From: JBDREC01 sp043820105 [NCBI: Pseudomonadota bacterium]
Lineage (GTDB): Bacteria > Bdellovibrionota_F > JAHFAK01
Length of the DNA stretch: 38,539 nt
Direction: 5' to 3'
NCBI GenBank assembly: GCA_043820105.1
Contig: JBDREC010000033.1
Span: forward strand, 1-38,539
A program made the translations under genes and the position numbers. How positions within the stretch are numbered: the first letter of the stretch is position 1; every line of letters starts with the position of its first letter. Under the pieces are notes generated by a model. It made no database searches. It was not told where the DNA came from and was given only the letters and a program-made list of their open reading frames with translations. Below, piece by piece: positions 1 to 6,783 of this stretch.

Positions 1-214
1 TTATATTATATATTTAAATAAATTATATAGTAGTAGTAGTAATTCTGTTTATATGTGGATAAATGCCTAACTACTTTATATAATATAATAATTTAAAAAA
101 CTCCCTGTTGATAAAAATTTATTTATAAACAGTTACAAAATATTTTCAATTAATTCACAAAAAATTCACAAATATGATACAATTTATTAACATACTTATC
201 AACATGTTTTAAAC
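1..214. other. oriC: candidate chromosomal replication origin (oriC), right part
   Basis: This gene-free AT-rich stretch lies just beyond the 3' end of dnaA. It holds one perfect DnaA box (TGTGGATAA, 54-62, consensus TTATCCACA on the minus strand). It also has near-boxes TGTTGATAA (106-114), TTATAAACA (123-131), TTATTAACA (184-192) and TTATCAACA (196-204). The order dnaA, boxes, TAG repeats, AT-only tract matches the unwinding-region layout known from Bacillus subtilis. The window begins inside the AT tract, so the left border is not seen. A GC-skew switch here would settle the call. Confidence 0.75.
28..62 (+). promoter_or_regulatory. DnaA-trio plus DnaA box (origin unwinding element)
   Basis: Four TAG triplets and a TAA (28-42) are followed 11 bases later by the perfect box TGTGGATAA (54-62). 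DnaA-trios are 3-base repeats on which DnaA assembles onto single strand next to a box. On the TAG strand the box should lie 3' of the repeats, as it does here. The spacer is not GC-rich, unlike that of B. subtilis. The AT-only tract 1-27 would be the region that melts. Confidence 0.65.
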
Positions 215-216
215 AA

Positions 217-1554
217 TTACATTTCTATATTTTTCTCTAGTGATTCTAAGGTAAATTGAAGTTGCTTATCTTCTTTCATTTTCCTTTCAATTTTTTGAAG
301 AGCATGAATTACTGTTGAGTGATCTCTTCCGCCAAATGCCCTTCCTATCTCAGGTGTAGATAAACCTATATGTTTTTTTCCAAGATACATTGCAATTTGT
401 CTTGGAAGGGCAATAACTTTTGTACGCTTTGCTGATTTTAAGTCTCCAACTGAAATATTAAAAAAATTGGAAACAACTGATTGTATACTTTCAATAGAAA
501 TAACCTTTCGAGGCATTTTTAAAATATGCGTTAATACCTTCTTAGCCATCTCTATTGTAATTTTTTCATTAGTTAAGGAGGAATATGATTCAAGTCTTAA
601 TAAAGCACCTTCTAATTGTCTTATATTGGATCTTATGCCTTCAGCGATATAAATAGCTACATCATTGGGAAGATCAATATCATCAACCTCAGCCTTCTTT
701 TTCAAAATAGCAATTCTTGTTTCAATTTCAGGAGGTTGGATATCAGCAATTAGTCCCCACTCAAAACGAGATCTTAATCTTTCTTCTAAATAAGGAATTT
801 CAGATGGAAATTTATCAGCTGTTATTACAATTTGTTTTTTTGATTCGTATAATGCATTAAAGGTATGGAAAAATTCCTCTTGTGTCCCTTCCTTGCCACC
901 AAGAAAATGAACGTCATCCATTAATAATACATCGCTGTGAACTCTATATTTTGTCCTGAATTGCTCCATCTTATCATAGCGAATACTTGCTATCATATCA
1001 TTCATAAATCTTTCAGCTGACAAATAACAAATTTTAACATTTGGATTTTTTTTAAAAATTCCATGACCAATAGCATTTAATAAATGTGTTTTTCCAAGTC
1101 CTACACCACCATAAATAAAAAGTGGATTATAATGAGTGCCCGGTTTTTCAGAACAGGAAACACAAGCTGCATGAGCTAAATGGTTTGATGTTCCAACAAT
1201 AAAATTATCAAAAATATATTTATTATCTAAACTGCTAGATATAAATGGATTTTTGACTCTTTTTACTTTCTTTTTTAATGATGCATCTTCAACTGGAGGT
1301 TCAGCTACACTTGTGTTTATCTCAAATTTAATTCTAATTTCATTGCCTGAAATTTCACCAGCTTTTTTTTGTATTAAAGAAAGGTAATGATTTGAAAGCC
1401 AATCTCTGTGGAAAGTTGAAGGAACCTCAAGGGTTAATATGTTTTCTGAAAAGGATGCAAATCTAGCGGGGCTTAACCATGTTGCGAAGTATTGGGAATC
1501 AATTTCCTTTTCAAGCTTATCAACAATTTTTTCCCACAAATTTTGTTCAGTCAT
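217..1554 (-). CDS. dnaA: chromosomal replication initiator DnaA
   Basis: DnaA binds DnaA boxes at oriC, melts the origin and recruits the helicase. The 445-aa product has normal family length. An N-terminal helicase-interaction domain is followed by a short charged linker (about residues 80-105), then the AAA+ domain with Walker A GGVGLGKTH (about 150), Walker B LLMDDVHFL (about 214) and the arginine-rich RLRSRFEWG motif. Domain IV carries the DNA-binding signature GGRDHSTVIHA (about 411). The gene reads toward the candidate origin at 1-214. The ATG at 1554 has only a weak Shine-Dalgarno (TAAGAA), but the N-terminus MTEQNLWEKI fits the family. A sigma-70-type promoter is visible 30-60 bases upstream. 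The identification is secure. Confidence 0.98.
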   Translation of the reverse strand: MTEQNLWEKIVDKLEKEIDSQYFATWLSPARFASFSENILTLEVPSTFHRDWLSNHYLSLIQKKAGEISGNEIRIKFEINTSVAEPPVEDASLKKKVKRVKNPFISSSLDNKYIFDNFIVGTSNHLAHAACVSCSEKPGTHYNPLFIYGGVGLGKTHLLNAIGHGIFKKNPNVKICYLSAERFMNDMIASIRYDKMEQFRTKYRVHSDVLLMDDVHFLGGKEGTQEEFFHTFNALYESKKQIVITADKFPSEIPYLEERLRSRFEWGLIADIQPPEIETRIAILKKKAEVDDIDLPNDVAIYIAEGIRSNIRQLEGALLRLESYSSLTNEKITIEMAKKVLTHILKMPRKVISIESIQSVVSNFFNISVGDLKSAKRTKVIALPRQIAMYLGKKHIGLSTPEIGRAFGGRDHSTVIHALQKIERKMKEDKQLQFTLESLEKNIEM

Positions 1555-1589
1555 TTCTTAGCCAAATATATATTATAAAAGAGATCTAT

Positions 1590-1618
1590 TTAATAAGAAT
1601 TTTATATAGTAAAGTCAA
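1590..1618 (-). promoter_or_regulatory. sigma-70-type promoter for dnaA
   Basis: On the minus strand TTGACT (1613-1618) and TATTAA (1590-1595) are 17 bases apart. Transcription would begin near 1583 and leave a leader of about 29 bases before the dnaA ATG. Confidence 0.55.
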
Positions 1619-1660
1619 ACGAAAGCAGCAAAAACACTAGTTTTTTCAAGAATAGCATCA

Positions 1661-1676
1661 TCGATTCTAGAATCGA
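1661..1676. promoter_or_regulatory. 16-bp perfect palindrome, possible operator
   Basis: TCGATTCTAGAATCGA is a loopless perfect palindrome between the divergent dnaA and the 66-aa gene, about 45 bases upstream of the dnaA -35 box. Loopless dyads are typical of dimeric regulator sites. It has no T-run and no loop, so it is not a convincing terminator. The binding protein is unknown. Confidence 0.35.
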
Positions 1677-1774
1677 AAATGGAAAAAAAGGAGTAAATTT
1701 GTATGAAAAAAATTATAAGAATTTAAGCAATGGAAATTATAGGGATTTATATTTAATTATGAAAAAGAGGAGTT

Positions 1775-1793
1775 TTGGCATTGGACTTGCAAT
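1775..1793 (+). promoter_or_regulatory. sigma-54-type promoter upstream of the 66-aa gene
   Basis: The sequence TTGGCATTGGACTTGCAA carries the diagnostic GG (1777-1778) and GC (1789-1790) separated by exactly 10 bases. It closely follows the TGGCAC-N5-TTGCA consensus. Transcription would start near 1802 and leave a leader of about 45 bases. Confidence 0.6.
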
Positions 1794-1846
1794 GAGAGGG
1801 TTTTGTGTTTGTGATATTCTCAATAATTAATTTATAAGGAGGAAAA

Positions 1847-2047
1847 ATGGCAAGTGCATACAAAGATGTTTTTACAATTATTGAAAAAGGAGAAGGAGAA
1901 AAGTCTTTTTGGGTTAAGGTTGGAGCTGCCTTTACAAACAGAGATGATTCTTTGACTATCTATTTGGATGCTCTTCCTACTAATGGAAGGCTTCAGGTGA
2001 GGGAAAGAAGCTTTAAGAAGAGGGAAGATGGAGGGAAGATGGTTTAG
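1847..2047 (+). CDS. small conserved protein of unknown function (66 aa)
   Basis: This is a 66-aa soluble protein with no signal peptide or membrane segment. The core FTIIEKGEGEKSFWVKVGAA followed by AFTNRDDSLTIYLDALPTNG and a short RLQVRER strand reads as a small beta-rich fold. From memory, similar short proteins with a KSFWxxVGxAFxNRD...YLDALPxNG pattern occur in deltaproteobacterial genomes without a known function. The start is supported by a strong AAGGAGG Shine-Dalgarno ending 5 bases before the ATG. A sigma-54-type promoter lies directly upstream, so expression is probably activator-dependent. The last ten residues are encoded by a purine-rich, slightly repetitive tail that may be recent sequence. 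Confidence 0.8.
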   Translation: MASAYKDVFTIIEKGEGEKSFWVKVGAAFTNRDDSLTIYLDALPTNGRLQVRERSFKKREDGGKMV

Positions 2048-2080
2048 GTGAGGGGAAGGCAAATATGGTTGTCCTGGGGG

Positions 2081-2510
2081 TGGTTTAGGATTCCTTTTGT
2101 TTGGTTGAGGGGTGATTGTTGGTGGGGAAAATAATCAATAATCAATAATTAATAATTAATAATTAATTTTAAGAAGGAGTTACACGATGAAAAATTTATT
2201 AACAAAGGTTTTATTGGCAGTATTAATTGTGGCATTTTCAGTTTCAACACTTTTTGCAGCCTATTCAATTACTGGACAGGTGAATTTGAATACAGCTAGC
2301 TTGACTGAGCTGCAACTTGTTCCATATCTCGGAGCAAAAAAAGCTCAAGCAATTATTGAATACAGAACAAATAATAAATTCAATTCAGTAAGTGATATTC
2401 AGAAAGTTAAAGGAATTAGCAAAAAGGTATTTGATAAAGTGAAAGATTATCTTAAAGTTGTTGGGAGCAGTGATATACAAAAGATTAAAGTGAAAAAAGG
2501 AAAAAAATAA
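2081..2510 (+). repeat. 430-bp direct duplication, intact copy
   Basis: Starting at TGGTTTAGGA, this segment (106-base leader plus comEA) matches 3811-4240 base for base in layout. Both copies are exactly 430 bases, with the ATG at the same offset and no net insertion or deletion. The copies differ by scattered substitutions. Confidence 0.85.
2187..2510 (+). CDS. comEA: ComEA-family helix-hairpin-helix protein, secreted
   Basis: The 107-aa product starts with a signal peptide (MKNLLTKVLLAVLIVAFSV..., likely cleaved after FAA near residue 24). A tandem helix-hairpin-helix domain follows at about residues 30-93: VNLNTASLTELQLVPYLG then VSDIQKVKGISKKVFDKVK. The C-terminal tail is lysine-rich. 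ComEA-like proteins bind double-stranded DNA in the periplasm during transformation uptake; single-domain relatives of this size are widespread and not all are proven competence factors. The Shine-Dalgarno AAGGAG lies 7 bases from the ATG. The whole gene and about 106 bases upstream are duplicated at 3811-4240, where the copy is broken. No other competence gene lies in the window. Confidence 0.85.
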   Translation: MKNLLTKVLLAVLIVAFSVSTLFAAYSITGQVNLNTASLTELQLVPYLGAKKAQAIIEYRTNNKFNSVSDIQKVKGISKKVFDKVKDYLKVVGSSDIQKIKVKKGKK

Positions 2511-2581
2511 TTATATTTTGTTTGAAAAAATAAAGATTTTTGTTATTATTGTTTCAAGACAATCATCCTGGAGATAGGAAA

Positions 2582-2836
2582 ATGACAAAAAGACTAACAT
2601 GGGATCAAATAAGAAAAAAATATCCAGATCAATGGGTTTCATTGGATGATGTTGAATATGATGAAAAGAGAAATATTATTTCTGCCATGGTTTTTATTGC
2701 AAACTCTGAATTGAAAATTGTTACTAGAAAATCCAAAGGCGTATTTTTCAAAAACCATCTTTTTGAATATACAGATTCTATAAATCCCTATGCAGGATTG
2801 CTGAAATGGGGTATTAATGCTCAGCCTGGCAAATAA
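2582..2836 (+). CDS. small conserved protein paired with a retropepsin-like protease
   Basis: This 84-aa product begins MTKRLTWDQIRKKYPDQWVS and has no signal peptide or membrane segment. The pattern TWxxIxxxYPxxWV... is one I recall from short uncharacterised proteins encoded just upstream of clan AA aspartic proteases, and the same arrangement is found here. The function is unknown. I chose the ATG at 2582, preceded by GATAGGAAA, over an in-frame TTG at 2540. The last 20 bases overlap the start of the next gene, so the two are almost certainly translationally coupled. Confidence 0.75.
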   Translation: MTKRLTWDQIRKKYPDQWVSLDDVEYDEKRNIISAMVFIANSELKIVTRKSKGVFFKNHLFEYTDSINPYAGLLKWGINAQPGK

Positions 2837-3170
2837 AAACGATCTTTATTTTACAGAAATCCATATTCCCCATAAAAGACATAATTTATTTGAACCAATC
2901 AGGGTCTTGGTAGACACAGGCGCTGTGCTCACTGTCATTGATCCAAGTATAACATATTATTTCGGCTATTCCGCAAGAGAAGCTGTATCATTATCAAAAC
3001 TAAATGGAGCTGCTGGAAGAAGTGAAGGTTATTCTATTATAGTTAGACAAATTAAATGCTTAGGCCAAAAAATTAATAATTTTGAAATAGCATGCCATGA
3101 TATTAAATCTCATACTGGAATTAGTGGTCTATTGGGCATTAATTTTTTAGACATTTCAAAATTGAGATAG
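2817..3170 (+). CDS. retropepsin-like (clan AA) aspartic protease family protein
   Basis: The 117-aa product matches the size of a single-domain retroviral-type aspartic protease. The catalytic motif is VLVDTGAVLTVID with the Asp-Thr-Gly-Ala triad near residue 33, and the second signature GLLGINFLD is near residues 103-111. There is no signal peptide, so it is probably cytoplasmic. Such proteins would work as homodimers; substrates are generally unknown. The gene starts inside the preceding 84-aa gene with a 20-base overlap and no clear Shine-Dalgarno of its own, implying coupled expression. The family call rests on the DTGA and GLLG motifs. Confidence 0.8.
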   Translation: MLSLANKNDLYFTEIHIPHKRHNLFEPIRVLVDTGAVLTVIDPSITYYFGYSAREAVSLSKLNGAAGRSEGYSIIVRQIKCLGQKINNFEIACHDIKSHTGISGLLGINFLDISKLR

Positions 3171-3916
3171 ATTTTTATAAAGGTATTGTTAATAATATAC
3201 AGAAAGTTGTTTAATTCGATTGAGGTAGCCGATCAAATTTATCTAATAATAAAAATGGTTCTTCTCTACTTTTAGTTCCTAAACAATAGAGCACCAGTCA
3301 CCAGTCAACTTAATCATAATACAATAGTTTCATATATAGATATTTATTTCAATTTGAAGATAATGGAATAGATAGATTGGTATTGTTTTTTTTAGAGATA
3401 AGACTGAAGAAGAAGAAGAGACAAGATCTAAAGAGACAAGAAAATCTTTTTTTAAATTTCTTTTAGTTGGTACTCAGAAAGGAGAGGATCCAGAAAAATG
3501 AACAGGGTATTTTTTAAAAAATTGAATAAAATATAGGGTAATTTAAGGAGATATTTGAAGAAAATACAAGGATAAATTAATCTTTTCTTTCCGTTACCGT
3601 TACCGTGCGCGTTACCGGGCCCGATTAAAAGAAGGTTCAAGTCTATAATATTACATTCGATTATGAAAGATTTGAACTTGGTGATGAATATCAGTTAAGA
3701 CGATGGATGAAGATAATCGGGCTCGGTAACGGTAACGGGCACGGTAACGTTTAATATGGTTGAAAGTGAAATTCAGAAAGTTATTTAAATGATTATGGTC
3801 ATTGTGAAATTGGTTTAGGCTTTCTTTTATTTGGTTGGGGGTTGATTGTTGATGGGTAAAATAATCAATAATTAATAAATAATAATTAATAATTAATTTT
3901 AAGAAGGAGGAACACT
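3171..3916. other. gene-free stretch with decayed sequence and repeats
   Basis: No convincing gene is seen on either strand. It contains a CACCAGTCACCAGTCA tandem remnant (about 3292-3307), the GC-rich inverted hexamer repeat at 3591-3750, and the 5' part of the second 430-bp duplication from 3811. Two similar snippets around CAGAAAGTTGTTTAA (near 3200) and CAGAAAGTTATTTAA (near 3773) hint at a further degenerate duplication. It reads as a graveyard of duplicated and repeat-invaded sequence. Confidence 0.6.
3591..3750. repeat. GC-rich hexamer inverted repeat (family D)
   Basis: Left arm 3592-3627 and right arm 3715-3750 are built of hexamers such as CCGTTA, CCGTGC and CCGGGC. They are reverse complements at 30 of 36 positions; the mismatches are mostly TTA/TGC-type swaps that keep the 6-base phase. 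The 87-base centre has its own partial complementarity (GGTTCAAGTC against GATTTGAACTT). The arms are far more GC-rich than their surroundings. The element could form a long cruciform or hairpin; no transposase is seen. Confidence 0.7.
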
Positions 3917-4240
3917 ATGAAAAAATTATTAACAAAGGTTTTATTGGCGGTTTTGATTGTAGACTTTTCTGTTTCAACACTTTTTGCAGCTTATTCGAAT
4001 ACTGGACAGGTGAATTTGAATAGAGCTAGTTTGAGTGAGCTTCAGCTTGTTCCATATCTCGGAGCAGAAAAAGCTTAATCAATTATTGAATACAGAAGAG
4101 ATAATGAATTCAATTTAGCAAATGATATTCAGCAAATTAATGGAATTTGCATAAAGGTATATGATAAAATAAAATCATATCTTAAAATTGTTGGTAGCAG
4201 TTATATACAAAAAATTAAAGCCAAAAAGACAAAGAAATAA
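3811..4240 (+). repeat. 430-bp direct duplication, decayed copy
   Basis: Second copy of the segment at 2081-2510, starting TGGTTTAGGC. It carries the same leader, AT-only repeat and Shine-Dalgarno. The equal length shows that divergence has been by substitution only. Confidence 0.85.
3917..4240 (+). pseudogene. second comEA copy broken by a nonsense codon
   Basis: This is a duplicate of the comEA gene at 2187-2510. The ATG (3917), signal peptide and length (107 codons plus stop) are all preserved, and the AAGGAGG Shine-Dalgarno is strong. A TAA at 4076-4078 replaces the CAA glutamine codon of the intact copy, ending translation after 53 residues in the first hairpin. The frame stays open after it to the normal TAA at 4238-4240. 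Many other substitutions, including residues of the hairpin motifs, suggest relaxed selection. It could still make a secreted 53-aa fragment, but not a complete HhH domain. Confidence 0.85.
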
Positions 4241-4255
4241 ATACTATGTAATTAA

Positions 4256-4468
4256 TTATTTCAAATCTTTAGATTGTGCTGTTAATTCACTTGTAATTTT
4301 GTCGCCCATACCTGCAACACCGCCTTTAACTTTTTGCATTAGATCACTATTTAGCATTGAATATGCAAAAATACTAACTCCACCAACGATCAAAGCGTAT
4401 TCTATCGCAGTTTGACCTTTTCTTGATTTTCTTAATCTTCTAAAAAACTTATTTAATCTAACTAACAT
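4256..4468 (-). CDS. flp: Flp/Fap-type class IVb prepilin
   Basis: The 70-aa product has a basic leader of about 18 residues (LNKFFRRLRKSRKG) and then QTAIEYALIVGGVSIFAYSM. This fits the Flp prepilin cleavage pattern G/XXXXEY, with cleavage by a TadV-type peptidase expected before Gln. A single hydrophobic segment follows, then a short amphipathic tail, as in Tad pilins. The product would be the major subunit of a Tad pilus for adhesion or surface motility. The Shine-Dalgarno AGGAGG is strong, and a sigma-54-type promoter lies 61-79 bases upstream. The only other Tad component in the window is the TadC-like protein at 27333-28247. Confidence 0.88.
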   Translation of the reverse strand: MLVRLNKFFRRLRKSRKGQTAIEYALIVGGVSIFAYSMLNSDLMQKVKGGVAGMGDKITSELTAQSKDLK

Positions 4469-4528
4469 TTTTACCTCCTAAAACCTTGAAAGTTAATTTT
4501 TTATTCTTAATTATTTATTTAATCTTTA

Positions 4529-4547
4529 TTGCATCAAGTGTGCCAAA
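4529..4547 (-). promoter_or_regulatory. sigma-54-type promoter for the Flp pilin
   Basis: The minus strand reads TTTGGCACACTTGATGCAA, with GG and GC exactly 10 bases apart and a full TTGGCAC -24 element. The start point would be near 4519, giving a leader of about 50 bases before the pilin ATG. Confidence 0.65.
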
Positions 4548-4816
4548 TGGAAAAAACAAGATAATTTGGAAAATATTCAATATTGTTAAGGTGTTAGCAA
4601 GAAGGAACAAGAAGTTTTATTTTTTTATTTTCAATAATATGCTGAAAAAATGATTAATTCTGTATTTAATTAAATAATAGAGGAGAAAAAAAGCTCATAT
4701 TATAAAAAGTTTTAATTGTAGTGTTATGGTTAATTTTAGATATTAGTTTATTATTGAAAATAATTATATGTTTTTTAAATACTTAATTGTTTTAACAAAA
4801 TAATTTTTGAGAATTA
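4548..4816. other. gene-free stretch between pilin and small secreted protein
   Basis: Apart from the pilin leader and promoter (4469-4547), this interval holds only AT-rich sequence without a plausible gene. A weak inverted repeat (AATAATT...AATTATT, about 4800-4818) just past the stop codon of the 75-aa gene could act as its terminator. Confidence 0.4.
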
Positions 4817-5044
4817 TTATGGGGCAGGATCTGAGGCAGTAGCTGTTGGGCCAGCAGTTGCAGTTGCATCACCAGATCCATCGCCCACAGTAGGTGCTAC
4901 ATCAGCATCACCATCAGTACTATCGCCTGTTGGACAGTCTGTTACGCCAGTTCCATCTTCAGCAGGTGGATCTGCACAAAATGCTGGTAAAGAAAAACCT
5001 AATACAAATACGAAAATTGATAAGATTACTAGTAATTTTTTCAT
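4817..5044 (-). CDS. small secreted Asp/Ala/Thr/Gly-rich protein
   Basis: This 75-aa precursor has a clear signal peptide (MKKLLVILSIFVFVLGFSLP, cleavage likely after FCA near residue 24). The mature part of about 50 residues is low-complexity: acidic, rich in Asp, Gly, Thr, Ala and Pro, with one Cys. No family is recognised. A good GGAGG Shine-Dalgarno 7 bases before the ATG and a sigma-54-type promoter upstream argue that it is a real gene. The composition resembles the acidic Ala/Asp/Thr region of the FG-GAP protein at 19893-21911, which suggests a related surface environment. It could be a minor surface or pilus-associated peptide, but that is a guess. Confidence 0.7.
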   Translation of the reverse strand: MKKLLVILSIFVFVLGFSLPAFCADPPAEDGTGVTDCPTGDSTDGDADVAPTVGDGSGDATATAGPTATASDPAP

Positions 5045-5104
5045 TTTGAACCTCCAGTTCTCATTTTATTGTTATATAACTTATTATTCTTACTAACCTT
5101 ATTG

Positions 5105-5120
5105 AGCAAAAATAATGCCA
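5105..5120 (-). promoter_or_regulatory. sigma-54-type promoter for the small secreted protein
   Basis: The minus strand reads TGGCATTATTTTTGCT, with GG and GC exactly 10 bases apart and TTGCT matching the -12 consensus. The start would be near 5093, about 49 bases before the ATG at 5044. Confidence 0.6.
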
Positions 5121-5391
5121 TTTGTTAAATTTATTATAACATACTGTTTTTTAAAATACAATAGTTTGCTGGAATTTTTTTTCCAGCTTTAAAAAGGTAC
5201 GTTTTTTTGGTATGTTACGTTAAAAAGCTTAAATTTAGCACTGTTTTTTTGATTTAGGGTGGCTATTGTTATGCTTTTCAGCTTTTCTCTTTCATTAATT
5301 ATTATTTATTAATTATTGGTTATTAATTCTTTTCTTGGCTTCTTCCAAATAACCAATAATTAATAAATAATAATTAATAATTAATTTATCT
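5121..5391. other. gene-free stretch with a hairpin and an AT-only inverted repeat
   Basis: No gene is seen. GCTGGAA-TTTTTT-TTCCAGC (5168-5187), followed by TTT, forms a 7-bp stem, but no plus-strand gene ends here, so its role is unclear. The right part is the family A inverted repeat at 5294-5378. Confidence 0.5.
5294..5378. repeat. 31-bp perfect AT-rich inverted repeat (family A)
   Basis: Arms 5294-5324 and 5348-5378 are perfect reverse complements over 31 bases with a 23-base loop. The element lies just downstream of the thiolase stop at 5392, where it may end the fatty-acid transcript. The same AATTAATAATTAAT-type sequence occurs at 2131-2170, 3860-3900, 8111-8203 and 10646-10663. Confidence 0.85.
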
Positions 5392-6783
5392 TTACGGCCG
5401 TTTTAGGATTAAGGTCCCGCCCAAACCACCACCTGCACAAGACGTTGCCAAGGCATACTTTGCCTCTGGGTTTTCATCAAATCTGGTGAAAATGTTTGTA
5501 ATTAAACGGAAAAATGTTGCTCCTAAAGGATGCCTGTAAAACAGGGTTCCGCCTAAGGTGTTCATTTTTGACTCATCCCACTTAATTCCAAATTCTTTTT
5601 CTGACTGAGACATACAAGCAAGGACTGTGGCTGCAAAAGGCTCATGAATTTCTATAATATCAATATCTTCCATTTTTAAATTGGCATTTTCCAGGGCTTT
5701 TACTGTGGAATATAAGGGGCCAATTCCCATTACTGCTGGGTGAACTCCTGAATAAGCCCATGAAACTATTTCGGCTTTTATGTTTAGACCCTCTTTTTTT
5801 GCCATTTCTTCTGTGGTAACAATCGCTGAAGATGCGCCATCTGCATTTCCGCAACTTGACCATAAGGTAACAGATGGATCTATCTTATCTCTTTGAAATC
5901 CCAGGCTTTTCATAACTTCAGCATGCTTTTTATAAAACATGTCAGGGGTTAGCCAGGCTGCGCCTTCATTTATAAAGGGTTTTTTGCTTGTAAAGAATTC
6001 TTCACCTTTTTTTAGCCATTTTTGCCTTTTTAATGGATATTCATCGCGATGCAGGTCATTGCCATCTTTATCTTTTAGGGACATAACATAATTATCAAGT
6101 TTGCCCGCTTCAATTGCTTCAATCGACTTTTTTAGGCAACCATAAGAATATAAATCCTGACTTTCCTTTGATACATTATATATATTAGCGATTATTTCAG
6201 CGCATTCTGCCATGGACATATCGCTTTGTCTGTCTGTTAAGCTTTCTACAATGCAGTTCAATACATTACTATTAAAGCCGGTTTCTTCATCAATTGCATT
6301 ATTATCCACAAATTCTTTATATTTTTCCTCAAAGCCTTCTTTTCCATAAGCTGAGGTCATTCCAAGTAAGGCTGAGTTATATGCATCTAGATTAGTGATT
6401 CTTCCTCCAAACTGACTCATGCCTTCAACTGCTGAAGAAATATAAAGGTCACCATCAAATGGAGATAAAACTTTATGAACACTTCTTAAAATGGATTCAA
6501 GCCCTGAAACACAATTTAATTGCACAGAAGAATCAGTAGATGTATTTGGAATTCCAGCGGATTGAGCACCAATTCTAGCTATATTCATATTTGCTGTTCC
6601 TTGATTACAGCAGCCTGTTATAACAGATTCAATTTTATTTGCATCAACACCTGAGCGAGCCACAATTTCTTTTAAAGTTTCAGTTAATAAATCAACAGCT
6701 GTGTAATTGCTTAGGCTGCCTCCTTCAAATCCCCAAGGTGTTCTAACAATATCACCAATAACAATTTTCTTTCCATTGATCAT
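5392..6783 (-). CDS. thiolase family protein (acetyl-CoA acyltransferase, FadI/TFP-beta-like)
   Basis: The product would cleave 3-ketoacyl-CoA to acetyl-CoA and a shortened acyl-CoA, or run the reverse condensation. With the ATG at 6783 (Shine-Dalgarno GGAGGAA) it has 463 aa; an upstream in-frame extension lacks a ribosome site. The nucleophile is Cys91 in LNCVSGLES, the middle motif is EIHEPFAA (HEPFA in place of NEAFA, closer to the trifunctional-beta type), and the second cysteine is in SCAGGGLGG near the end. The usual GHPxGxTG motif reads YRHPLGATFFR, with Arg in place of the first Gly, which is unusual. It is the last gene of the fatty-acid cluster, 95 bases after the second thiolase. 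Chain-length preference cannot be read from the sequence. Confidence 0.9.
   Translation of the reverse strand: MINGKKIVIGDIVRTPWGFEGGSLSNYTAVDLLTETLKEIVARSGVDANKIESVITGCCNQGTANMNIARIGAQSAGIPNTSTDSSVQLNCVSGLESILRSVHKVLSPFDGDLYISSAVEGMSQFGGRITNLDAYNSALLGMTSAYGKEGFEEKYKEFVDNNAIDEETGFNSNVLNCIVESLTDRQSDMSMAECAEIIANIYNVSKESQDLYSYGCLKKSIEAIEAGKLDNYVMSLKDKDGNDLHRDEYPLKRQKWLKKGEEFFTSKKPFINEGAAWLTPDMFYKKHAEVMKSLGFQRDKIDPSVTLWSSCGNADGASSAIVTTEEMAKKEGLNIKAEIVSWAYSGVHPAVMGIGPLYSTVKALENANLKMEDIDIIEIHEPFAATVLACMSQSEKEFGIKWDESKMNTLGGTLFYRHPLGATFFRLITNIFTRFDENPEAKYALATSCAGGGLGGTLILKRP

Noticed and set aside
1832-2062. Minus-strand frame of 76 codons opposite the 66-aa gene
   Set aside because: The plus-strand gene has the strong Shine-Dalgarno and promoter. 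The minus frame is its shadow.
3452-3640. Minus-strand frame of 62 codons in the decayed region
   Set aside because: It starts within the GC-rich hexamer repeat and has no ribosome site and no family features.
5168-5187. GCTGGAA...TTCCAGC hairpin as a transcription terminator
   Set aside because: The stem is only 7 bp, the trailing T-run is three bases and no plus-strand gene ends upstream of it. It is noted only in the description of the gap.
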